Both the position numbers and the translations under genes were made by a program. Shown piece by piece: positions 1-10,200 of a stretch of DNA of 64,000 nt. The stretch lies in contig CACVBU010000600.1 of the NCBI GenBank assembly GCA_902728285.1, positions 3,237,101 through 3,301,100 of the forward strand, read 5' to 3'. Position 1 is the stretch's first letter. Every line of letters begins with the position of its first letter. The DNA is from Clytia hemisphaerica. Taxonomy: Eukaryota > Cnidaria > Hydrozoa > Leptothecata > Clytiidae. The notes beneath the pieces were generated by a model. It was not told where the DNA came from. It saw nothing but the letters and a program-made list of their open reading frames with translations, and did not search any database.

Positions 1-690
1 TCCAGCGTGAAATTTATGCCATAATGTATTTATAGAACCCAAAACTAAATTAAGCTGCAAAAGACCTGGAAACTAGACAGCAACAAATAACAATAAAACC
101 GATGAAACACTACTTTTGAGCATCTGTTTTCGTGGAAAAGCAAGCGTGATAAAAAATTGGTTTGGTTTTGTCAATTTCAATTTCTTACGGCACAATTTTC
201 AGTATTTGAAAATATTATTTTCAATTTTCAATGCAAGAAGTTTATATTAGAAAATCAAAGATGATACTGGAAATTTCAGTTCATTTCTGGCAATAAACAA
301 AACAAAAATTGAAATTTGCAATCAAAATTCAATTTTCAAATTTTTAACTCGAAAATTGAAAATTGAATATTGCCATCGAAATTCAATTTTTTGACCAAAA
401 ATGTCGTCAAAAATTGAATGAACGAAACATGCACACACGGATCTGAATTATTTTGTAATGTTATTAGTAACGAGATTAACAAACTGAACAAATTTAAAAT
501 TAGGATTTAAAAAATTCAATACTTGAAACTTACACATCTAGCACAAGAAAAAAAGCTAAAAAATGATAAAAAGTTTAAAGATTCTGAAAAATAATTTTCA
601 AAATTGTCTTACTTTTTACTTGATGTTGATTTTTATGTTAGAAATCTCACGTTGTCTGACAACGCCAAAATGAGTGATTTGCCGTCGGGC
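1..690. other. AT-rich non-coding stretch
   Basis: Low-complexity AT-rich DNA with many short runs of the form CAATTTTCAA/TTGAAAATTG in both directions. I see no splice-flanked reading frame, RNA gene or clear transposon terminus. Confidence 0.5.
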
Positions 691-985
691 ACGAGAAGAG
701 ACAACAGCGAGATTATGTATCTGGAATTCTCTACGGCTACGGCTAAAGTGGCGAGGGAAATGGCGAGTAAGGCAAGTAATGGCGGGTGAAAGCAAGTTCG
801 ATATTTGACGTACGGCATTATGTCGACTTTGCTTATACGGTGTTTTGGTGTTTTTCCCGTACAGAGCAAAGTAGACAACGACATGTCGCCTTTGGTGACG
901 ACCCGTATGGGCAGCCCCACAACCGTAGCCGTAGAATATCTTCAATACATAATCTCGCTAACGAGAAATTGGGGTTTACTCAGAG
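690..985. repeat. imperfect inverted repeat, MITE-like
   Basis: The stretch AGCGAGATTATGTATCTGGA near 706 recurs inverted near 940-960, and CTACGGCTACGG near 730 pairs with CCGTAGCCGTAG near 920. The central part also pairs (GTCGACTTTGC near 824 with GCAAAGTAGAC near 868). The whole could fold into one long hairpin, as a non-autonomous DNA transposon would. I could not define the ends or a target duplication. The overlapping open frames here are by-products of the palindrome. Confidence 0.5.
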
Positions 986-2700
986 CTTTGACAAGTTTTG
1001 ACAGCTCAAAGGTGTGAATTTGATGTTTTCACTTTCTCGTTGTCGTATATCGTTGTGCTTTTTGGAAGAACCCAGTGTATCTCATCTGGAGTTCCAGATT
1101 CGCTCGAATCTGAAAATGCAAGAAGTAAAATTTTTTTTAAATCTATAATGTTATGAAATATGCCGAAAAGCTAGTCCAGCCCAACTTTTAAAAATAAAAT
1201 CAGATCACTCTATCTGAAGGAATTAGGGGCTGTTCATATAGACATCTTATATAAAACACTAGATAGAGTTACCTTAAGTGTATATATTTTCGCGGGTACT
1301 CATTTTCGCATGTAGATAATTTCGCGAGTTTTTAGGCAAAATTTCGCGAAATTTAGTACTGTTTAAATTTTTCAAAAACACAAAATCGTGAAATTAAATA
1401 CACGCGAAAAACTTTCAAAGTAGGAAAAGCTCCATCTAGTGTTTTATATATAATATCTGACGGAAAACGTTAGTGAAGACGTTACTTTGCAACGTCGCGT
1501 GATTCATTCGTCAAAACAGACGAAAAACACCGGGACATTTTCCGGGACATTTCGGATCTGGCGACCAGAAAAATTTTTTTTCTTAAAATCTGGCTCCATT
1601 GCATTTGGGATTTACTTTTATGTTTCATTGGGCAAAAAATCATGAAAATATGTCGAGTGTGACTCAAAAAATGAAAGAAGCCCGTTATACGCCGAGTTGA
1701 AAATGATTTTTTTTGGGAATCAAACGATGCACTGTCGCAGAGGTTTCAAAAATTGAACATTATTCATCGAAAATAACGGAAAATATATTTTATCGGACGA
1801 CCAGCTAAAAATCTTTTCCCTTCCCATCCGTATTTTGGAAACAAACTTTAGCAATGCTTTAAAAGATGATAGAATCTCGTTGATTTAAAGGTTTTATGAG
1901 GTCCCCTTTTTGGCGGCAATACAATAGTTTTTTAATCTTTATTTTCAATCAAAACTTCCTTTCCTTGGCGGGGATCAGGAATTTATCTCGGTTATCTTAT
2001 CGAAAAATAAAGTGAGCAAGCAATTTTTTCCACTTTTCCCTGACGAATCTGCTACTAATGAGGTAATTAAAAAAAGGATGATTGAAAATATTTAAAGTAC
2101 CTGGGAAAGCACGTTCATTATCTTCTTCTTTCCTTATTGAAATATCCTATAAATAATAAAAACATTTTAGTCAATGTATTAGTTGTAAGCAAAGTATTGA
2201 GTATCAAGTATTTTGAGGACTGTATTTTTATTAGATATTATAGATAGAAGTAGTGAGCAGGCCGTTCCGATTCATAACCTTTCTTGAATTAAAAATTCTA
2301 GCATGCTAGTCACGTGTACAGAAGAAAAGTCAAATATAAAGTTGCGTAAGATAGTAAACTGACGTAATTTGTTGAGATTTCATAGGGTCAAAAATATAGA
2401 AAAAGCTACAAAAGATTTTTGCTCCGGCAGTTTCAAATATCTTGTCAAACTTCAATAGTAAATTTTAACAAATGAAAGCAAAAAATTCCAAGAAAATGAG
2501 AGAAAGGCAAAGTAAAAAGATTTTAAACATTCTAAAACCAATTATAAGCCGCTTGTATGTTAGGTAATCAATATCCATAGACGCTAGATTGTCCCGATGA
2601 TTTAATTTTTGGATGTGATTAGTATATGAAATTAAATTGTCTGTAGTCTATTGTATATAATTAAATTAAAGATAACTTTACGTAAAATGATTAAAATTTA
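985..2700. other. non-coding region with one MITE
   Basis: Apart from the MITE at 1240-1460 I see no supported feature. Short open frames exist (for example around 1482-1667) but have no splice context or recognisable protein character. Confidence 0.4.
1240..1460. mobile_element. MITE with TATAAAACACTAGAT termini
   Basis: The left end ATATAAAACACTAGATAGAG (about 1250-1267) is repeated inverted at the right end, CTCCATCTAGTGTTTTATAT (about 1430-1449). The interior holds ATTTTCGCG-type motifs also seen in the CTTAAGGG MITEs elsewhere in this window. It has no coding capacity, so it is a non-autonomous element. Confidence 0.65.
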
Positions 2701-2707
2701 TTATCAC

Positions 2708-2958
2708 CTGTCTTGCGGCAACTTGGGCAGCAACTTTTGCCGCAAACTCGGCATTAGCCTTATTCTGTTTCAGTTTTTCATCACTATCAACTGGTATTGA
2801 TTGTGATACAGGTATGGGGGTTGCGGGAGCAGAAATTTTAACTTGAGTAGATGTCCTTAGTGGAGTAGCCTGTTGCGGCTGCATTGTTTGATAGACATAC
2901 TGCTGGTGCGGAATAGTTTGTTGTGCTTGGAGTTGGACAGGCAGATAAGAGTTTGTAC
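2708..2958 (-). CDS. internal exon of an unidentified Q-rich protein
   Basis: A 251-nt open exon on the minus strand. The acceptor is a long (CT)n tract ending in TTAG at 2959-2960, and the donor is CAG/GTGATAA at 2708/2707. It enters with 2 nt and leaves in phase 0, giving 83 codons. The product is rich in Gln, Thr and Pro in its first two thirds and ends in an Ala-rich helical stretch containing NAEFAAKVAAQVAAR. That contrast between a disordered Q/P region and an amphipathic helix is typical of nuclear or RNA-associated proteins, but I do not recognise the family. Neighbouring exons were not found; upstream exons should lie at higher coordinates and downstream exons below 2708 or outside the window. 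Confidence 0.6.
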
Positions 2959-2959
2959 C

Positions 2960-2960
<1 letters not shown>

Positions 2961-2994
<34 letters not shown>
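2961..2994. repeat. (GA)n microsatellite
   Basis: About 16 uninterrupted GA dinucleotides on the plus strand. Read on the minus strand it is a perfect (CT)n polypyrimidine tract immediately before the 3' splice site of the Q-rich exon. Confidence 0.9.
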
Positions 2995-2997
<3 letters not shown>

Positions 2998-3890
2998 ATG
3001 CAGGAAATCAAGCTTCATTGTCACAGCTCTGGTTATTATTTTGAAAGCTTTTACAATTTTTAGGGGAAAATTATCTTCTTGATTATTTTCGCACATTCTA
3101 TTAAGGTCGAAATTGTTAGCAAACAAGGCATTAATGTGACTTTGGTTTGACTGACCTGGGAGTGGTCAAAATCCATACCAAACCTAGCATGGTAGTTATG
3201 TTTTTTTGGGGTTGAGGAAACAATTAGGCCATCTTCACTTATTGTAAAGTCCATTGTAAACGCATAAAGTCACTTGACAGCAAGCATGATGGTGTTACGA
3301 CACTACAAATCTACCATTTACAAATGCCAATTTAAATTCAAAAGCGAAATTGGAAAATCGGGATTTAAGCAGAGCAGAATGAAGACTATCGAGAGATCGT
3401 TTTAGATCAGTCGAGTGTACAAAATATTGAAGTGCAAAAATTGGAAAACAATTGGAAAGTTCAAAAGGATCGAAAAAAGTGCGAGAGACGACGAAAAAGA
3501 GTTTCACCCGGAAACAATACATTTTATTAGGGTCGGCATCATTATGTTAAATCAATATCAATTAAGGGTGCGGTCCCACTTTCTCAGATTCAGGTTATCA
3601 AGTACTACTGGGTCATTAATTAGCCACATGTTCAATGTTTGTATCACTGACTGTCGGTATTTATTGACTAATTTTTATGAACTGTCAATTCCAAATTATT
3701 GACAAAAAATCAATATTGACTGTATTTATTTACGGTCAAGTCAATATGTACTTATTTACGGTCAAGTCAATATGTACTTATTGACAGCCAATTATATTGC
3801 TGACAGCTATTAAATGGGTGATGGACAGTCAATTAAAATTTGACTGTCGCAAGCCAAATGCTGAATGGACACATCTAAAGGCTAAAGAAA
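2995..3890. other. non-coding stretch with a small tandem repeat
   Basis: No supported gene. Around 3726-3780 the sequence TTTACGGTCAAGTCAATATG occurs twice in tandem, and TGACAG/CTGTCA words are frequent between 3640 and 3850. Open frames at 3060-3254 and 3295-3702 have no splice context and no recognisable motifs. Confidence 0.4.
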
Positions 3891-3894
3891 ATAG

Positions 3895-5136
3895 TAAGAA
3901 AATGCAAACTAAAAAATCATAAAAAAGTACCAAACCAATCGCGAGAAATGCTCGCGAAATATATGACAAAAGGGAAATTCCCCAAATAAGAAAATCCAAC
4001 TTTACGGCTAAAAAAATTCCAAAAAAAAAGTTTCAACCACTTTTTAGTGAGCCTTGCCCTCTGTCTTCATGCAAAAACTAGTGAAGCAGTTTCATGTCCA
4101 GAAAACCCCATTTTTAAGGCATTGTTTGGCCCAAATCTGAACAAAACTTTTTTTTAAATCAGGCTCCATCAAATCTTAAACATTACCATTTTACATCATT
4201 GTGCAGAGAATCAGAAATAAATACCAAGCAAATCACGAGGAGTGACAATATCCTCAAACAAACAAAAATGTGTATAATTTCACTTTTTAGATAACCTGGC
4301 CCTCTGTCTTTGTGTAAAAATTTCTGAAAAAACTAGTGAAGGAATAACGCACAAAGTCCAAAAAAACTCTATTTTTAGGCAGCTTTGGGCCCAAATTTAC
4401 CCTAAAAACTTTTTTCTCAAAAAATCGTAACATTTTGGGTATCACCGTTTTACATCATTGTGCAAAAAATCAGTAAAAGCCAATGAACCAATCTCTGGAA
4501 AAGCTGGTAACAGACGAACGGACGATCGATATGGTCGATATATTATATTACATCGGACTCTGTCATGTTTTGGGTATTGCTAATACGCATCTTCGTGCAA
4601 AAACTCAGAAAAAACTAACGATGAAATCTCGAGAAAATGCAAAAAAAAAACGGTTTTTCTGGCATATTTCCGGCATATTCAGCCGAAATAATTTTTCTTT
4701 CAAAAATCGGGATCCGTCACATGTTAGGTATTGCCATTTCGCATCAGTGTGCAGAATTCCAAAAGTACAGCAGAGAAATTCAAGAAAAACCGTTTTTCCG
4801 GCGATTCTCGGCAGTTCCGCCGACTTTTGGAAAGTTCCGGCTACAAAACTCAGTTTTATCGACAATTGAATCATGCTTTTTATGGTGGACATTGCTATAA
4901 ATAATGTTTTTGCGTGAAATAAACAAAGTAATACTGTATCAGGAAAAAATCCAATGAAAATCGGCAAAAACGGTGATTTCCGGCATTTGAGCATTGCTAA
5001 TACACATCTTTGTGCAAAAAATCAGGAAGAACTAATGAGCAAATCTCGAGAAAAGTTAATAACGAAGGGACAGACGGACGGACGGACGAACATCAGTTAA
5101 TTTATAGGACCTCCAGCCACCGGGCTAGGTCCAAAA
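3895..5136. mobile_element. degenerate tandem-repeat element ending in TAGGTCCAAAAA
   Basis: Roughly 170-bp units recur with the words TTTGTGCAAAAAATCAG, AATCTCGAGAAAA and CGTCACAT followed by GGGTATTGC. The right end is a GACGGACGGACG run followed by TTATAGGACCTCC and TAGGTCCAAAAA. The same 3' end closes the elements at 10687-12706 and 26787-27036. I could not find the matching left terminus, so this copy may be truncated. The open frames at 4483-4994 lie inside these repeats and are not genes. Confidence 0.55.
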
Positions 5137-5387
5137 ATGAAAACAATAATTAGTCAGCAAACATAGCGTTTAGCGAAAATGCATAACGCCTTAAATTTTA
5201 GCATTGATTTTTCCGGTTGCAAAAACCAGTTTCATTGACAATTCGATAAATTCAAGAGAACCCGTCCTTCCGGCGATTTTTAGAAAGTTCCGGCTTCAAA
5301 AGTCAGTTTTATTGACAATTGAATCATGCTTGATGGTGGACATTGTTATCAATAATGTATTTAAGTGAAAAAAAATAATATTCGGTC

Positions 5388-5665
5388 CCTCTAAGGTCCC
5401 GAAAATAGGGGGCCAAGTTTATTCAAAATCTAAAAACGGAAGGGGGGTGGTTCCGAATAAAAGGTGGTTCCAAATAAAAGGGGGGTCCGAAATTGTACCT
5501 CCAAAAACCCAGAAACAAGGTAACTATAAGCTAAAAACTGCCTATTTAGAGCAAATTCAGAAATAAATAAACGAGGGAGGGGGTCCTAATAAAAACCAGG
5601 GGAGTCTGAAAATCTTTTGAAAATTAATAACCAGATGGGGACGTTCATTCCGGACCTTAGAGTAT
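5388..5665. mobile_element. poly-G MITE, copy 1
   Basis: The ends CTCTAAGGTCC (left) and GGACCTTAGAG (right) are inverted copies. The interior carries G-runs (AAGGGGGG, AATAAAAGG types) resembling those in the elements at 35154-35405 and 53741-54028. No coding capacity. Confidence 0.55.
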
Positions 5666-6039
5666 GATTTATTTCAAGGTTAAGGTTATTATGAGCTAAA
5701 TATTGTCAGACTACAATGGCTAAAGTAAGTCAAACCTTTCTCTCCCAAGTACGACGGTATAAAGCCTTGCTCCAATTCTTCCGGCTGCATATTTAAGTAC
5801 CTTTAGAAAATGAGGTAAAAGTTACAGGCCTAGCAAATGTGCTGGCAAACCAGCGTAACTCGTGTAAAATCGACCGGGAATGACGTCAAAACGCAACTTT
5901 GACTTAATTTACTCCAGATAGGTTGAGAATTTGACTTTATCCACTTAAGAGTATCGTTTTTCGAGTGCTTTCAATTGGTATGAGAGGTTTATGAATGGAT
6001 TGCCTTTGAAATTCCGTCAAACTTAAGAGTTTAAGGGTT

Positions 6040-6294
6040 TTGCCTATGACGCCAGTCATAAAACAGTCTTTAAATACTTCTTTCTTTGAAAAGGTCGAGG
6101 TTTTGTTGCGTTGCATAAAAGATAGCATGGGTCCTGAGAGTTTGCACCATACTATAAAATTACGTTATGATAAACAAAACAAGCCTGTAGCCGAAATGGA
6201 TTTTGGAAAGTTTAACATTGAGAGGCCTTCTATTAAAAATCAGAGAAAAATAATTCAAATAAATAGTCACTGGGTTCTCGGTTCTTCATATTGA
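6040..6294 (+). other. unassigned open frame, doubtful
   Basis: An 84-codon open stretch starting at a TTG, not an ATG. Its composition is protein-like (for example KVEVLLRCIKD and KPVAEMDFGKFN), but no family was recognised and there are no convincing splice sites or in-frame upstream extension. It could be a decayed exon or an old transposon ORF. Confidence 0.2.
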
Positions 6295-6392
6295 TGTGCC
6301 TGCTGGTGTAACATTGCCCTTAAAAGCAATAAACGACATTGAAAATAGTGGATCTGAGACTTGAAGATTCTCAAAATGGTGAACCTTTTTCT

Positions 6393-6971
6393 ACACAGGA
6401 AAAAATTTTCGATTTCCAAGGTGGGAAATTCAATATTTTTGGGTTGGAAATTTTGGTTTTATAATTGAAGGTTGGAAATTTGAGCGATTAACTTAAGCTG
6501 ATTTGGAAAACGTAAATTACTCATAGGTTTTGAAAATTAAACCAATGCCCTTGAAAAATCAAGTGAAAAAAAAACAATGTAGAAATGTCCTGCGCATGTC
6601 CTTTAAGAAAACCACAAGCGATTTTTCGCGCAGAACTGTCGTGATGTATAGCTAACCTAGATATTAGGCTACAATATGAGCAGTCAAGCTGCAAGTTTCC
6701 GTCAGGTGAGGTATCCCTTCGGAGCGGCCTTGGTCAATCACAGTGAGTTCGCACAGTGAATCACATAGGGTACTTGTGTCATAGTTTCAAATGGTGCCCT
6801 GCTGAGCTGTGTGAGTGATCTAAGATCAACCACGTATCTGTGCGAACAATAAGAAGAGATTGACCGGGTGCCATCGAGCCTAGGTTACCCTTTCCATTTG
6901 GTTTTTATCAATTTTCCAACTAAGAAATCTTGAAATTTCCAACCTTGGAAATCGATTTTTTTTTCCTGTGC
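6393..6971. mobile_element. MITE with CACAGGAAAAAAA termini
   Basis: The left end ACACAGGAAAAAATTTTCGA followed by TTTCCAAGGT matches, inverted, the right end ACCTTGGAAATCG followed by TTTTTTTTTCCTGTG. Inside is a second inverted pair, AACCTAGATATTAGGCT (near 6653) and AGCCTAGGTTACC (near 6877). No open frame of note. Confidence 0.65.
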
Positions 6972-7119
6972 TAAACCCGTACGTTATCCAGAGATAAAAA
7001 TCTTTGTTTGTAGAAAGCACCCAAAACTATAAGTAGATCACTTGGATCTTAAGAATGATCTTTTTGGCGACTAGGAGCATGTAAAAGAAAGGAAGCTTCA
7101 TAAATTTTTGTGGTCATAC

Positions 7120-7294
7120 CTCATATCGAAAGTATTTTCATCAGCAATCCATACAACCTTTTTATTGATCAAAGAATTCGGTATCACAACAGCATTGCCT
7201 CTGCAAACGTCAGTTTTGTCTTTTACGTGTTTATGGTCAACTAATAGTTTAATTGCTTCCGTCAAATTTGAGCTAGCTTTAGGAATAACATCAC
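7120..7294 (-). CDS. exon 9: C-terminal exon
   Basis: 175 nt with acceptor TTTTTATAG (7296-7295). It encodes DVIPKASSNLTEAIKLLVDH and further charged sequence ending VVWIADENTFDMR. Either GAG/GTATGA at 7120/7119 is a donor to an exon I could not find, or translation continues eight codons to a TGA. No family recognised for this tail. Confidence 0.5.
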
Positions 7295-10200
7295 CTATAA
7301 AAAGGTTAAGAAATCAGACCGGCTATTGATCTCAACTTTATTTCGTAAAAATCTGCAGGAGTTACAATGAAAAAGGGGACAATGTCAAGACGAACCTAAG
7401 AATCAAAATCGCGTTTCGCTACCAGAAATCCTCAAAAATTCAGTATTTATCTTCAAAAATCCAAATAAGTGCTGCTTTTTTAAATCTGAAAGAAATGGCA
7501 TACTCGTTCTATGTCTTTTAACTGACACAATGTACAATTTTGTGCGTGAGCGTGATAATGCTTCACCAAACATCTGTCTTCCATAAATATCACTCAAATC
7601 CCACAAAACCAAAACCTATCGGAGAAAAAAATATTATTTAGACTCCATTTCTTAATCAAAATGAATCAACCTCAAATTACCTTAAGGGAATAATTTGAGC
7701 GTAAACTTAAGCTACGCAGCTAAAATCCTAATAAAGTAAACATTTATACCATCACATTTTAAAACCTTTGGGTAACTTTCTTGCTCTTGCTGGTGACACC
7801 AGCTGGTAGATTTCCAGCTTCATTTTGATTTAATTTTGTTTCACTTATATTCAGGGGAGATAAGAATTGTTTTAAGATATTCACATTTACACATACCTCG
7901 TCATTTTCCATTCCCCGACAACCTCTGCAGTCTGTAAGAAGAACTGGAACTTCGTTCTCCCAACTGTAGAGGATAGCTTTCTTGTGAGATGTACTTTTTG
8001 CGGGTTGTCCTCGTATATTGTCTGTATACTCGACATATCTAGTACCTGCTACTTTTAGGGCTAATCGGGCGAATGGCAATAGGTCCCTTGAATTGCATAT
8101 CAGCATCAACTTCTTATCTGTATTCTTTCCTCTTTTGTTCTTTAATACAAAAGTATTCAACAAATGAACCATCATTTCGAGACTCGTCATAGTCAATACT
8201 TCAAGTTGCAATAGCAAGGGAGTTTCCCCTTTCCGTCTAACACCACTTGTTACACCCTTTGGATAGACAAATTTCGAGATCATCTTAGCACCTGTTTTTC
8301 CAGAGTATTTACACAACTCATCAATCCGAAGGGTTGGTACTTCCATGGAATTTCCATCTGTATCCATTTCAACATTCGTACCCTCGTCAGCTTGATCTTT
8401 GCTTGATTTCAGATTTAACGTCATTGGAATTGAAGCTGTTCCTCTTGACTGAATTTCGTTGGTGGTCGATTTTATAGGAATATCGTATACAGCTTCCTGC
8501 TCTTCAACCTTTTTCAGTGATAAAGAAACGGATTGGCAGATACTGGAGGTATAACGCATGGTCTTAAGCAGCTCGAACTCCTTCATACCAAGATCCTCAA
8601 GGCAATTAGCTGATTGCTCCTTTTTCATATCTTCTCTTTGAATTATGCGGTTCTTCTGACAACTTTGTACAGCAATTGTGATTTGGCAATTTTTGAAAAA
8701 ACTGCCGTCCAGAAGTTGTCTTATCTTCTTTGCTTCTTTATTGTTAAGCTCTTCAGTATCATATTCATCAAGAATGATATGTAGCCTATTGCCTTTAAAC
8801 TTGCTTTCTATCATTTCCAATGATTCTCGAAGAGGCAATATGTTCTTACTGCCTCTCTCAAGGGTTAGGTCAGCGACATTCAAACAAACTATATCACCTG
8901 GTATAGTTTGACAAAATCTTTCCATTTGTACTTGAAGTAGTGAATATTCTTCGTACCCTAGGTAAACAGTGGTAATATCCTTCTCTTCCACTGATCTTTG
9001 AATCAATTCATTGACAATAACACTTTTACCTGATCCATAGGGTCCTAAAAGTAAAATGAAATGGAAAGATTTAATTCTGTATATTTAAAATAGTGGTTTT
9101 AATAAATTTAATTAGAGGAGTGAAATAAAAATGCCCTGCTTTGAAAGGTTTCAAGAATAAAAAGAAAATAAGTATGCTATAATTGAGGTTTTATACGTAA
9201 AAGAGGACTTATGAAAAATAAACTACCTTTCACTAATTTATGTCGAGCTTTGTCTAACAAGACGTCAATCTGTGCTCTGTTCATGATCTTCTTACAGAAG
9301 ACTTCTTCATCTTTCGCAAAAAGAGTTGGAAAGTTATCATCGATCAATGCTTCGAGAAGGATCGATCGTGCAGAAATTTCGAATGTGCTTTGTTGGTCAG
9401 CTTCCTCAAGGTTGTTAGCTATTTGCTCCAAGAAGTCTTCAATTTTATCCCACCAAGTTTGAGAATCGTAGACAAAGTCCGAAAATAACATGAATGGTAA
9501 GCTATCTTGACAATGTAGGGACTTCTCGACGTCTTCTCTTTTGTGATGAACAGCCGCAATGACATTGATAATAACAAATCTTTTGACTTGAAAAAGATCT
9601 TCGTGCAACGCGAGATACGATTTGAGGTTTTCATCTGCTCTGAAGATCAGCTGATGGAGGCTTTCTCTTTCAGATCCTGGTAATGTCATTAGGACTACTG
9701 CAGGGTATGAGGGTGGATAAAATATCATTAAATTGCCATCCAGAGACAGATATCGAAACTGCTCTTCGATACATTTTTTCTTTACACCAAGTGTCTTCTC
9801 CAAATGTTTTCTGGCATTGAAAGAAGACAACAGATAGAACTTTCCAGGGAGTTTCTCCCCGATAGCCATGAATTTCTTCGCTAAAACACTTCTAAAGGAC
9901 TGTGGTTCCATTGTATTCAAATAAGGAAGGACAATGTCTTCATCAGGAAAATTGTTGTTGACATATTTAGCACTGTCAATGCTTTGCAATGATCGTTTTT
10001 CCTGACCAGCACCAGTTTGGAATCGAACGACTTTCTTCTTATTTGCCAAAACATTTTCTCGATACGAGTTTTCAGAATAGCCAAGAGGATGTGTTTTTAC
10101 TGATACCGAATTATACATAGACAATGAGTGTGACTCGTCTGAAATGAGAAGAAAAAACAACTAAAGCTTTTAAAGTTGTCGTATCACTTTTCGATATTTT

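Noticed and set aside
7759..7896. C-terminal end of the helicase exon as drawn by the long open frame
   Set aside because: The frame after MENDE loses helicase similarity, whereas splicing at GTATGT to 7615 restores motif V/VI in phase.
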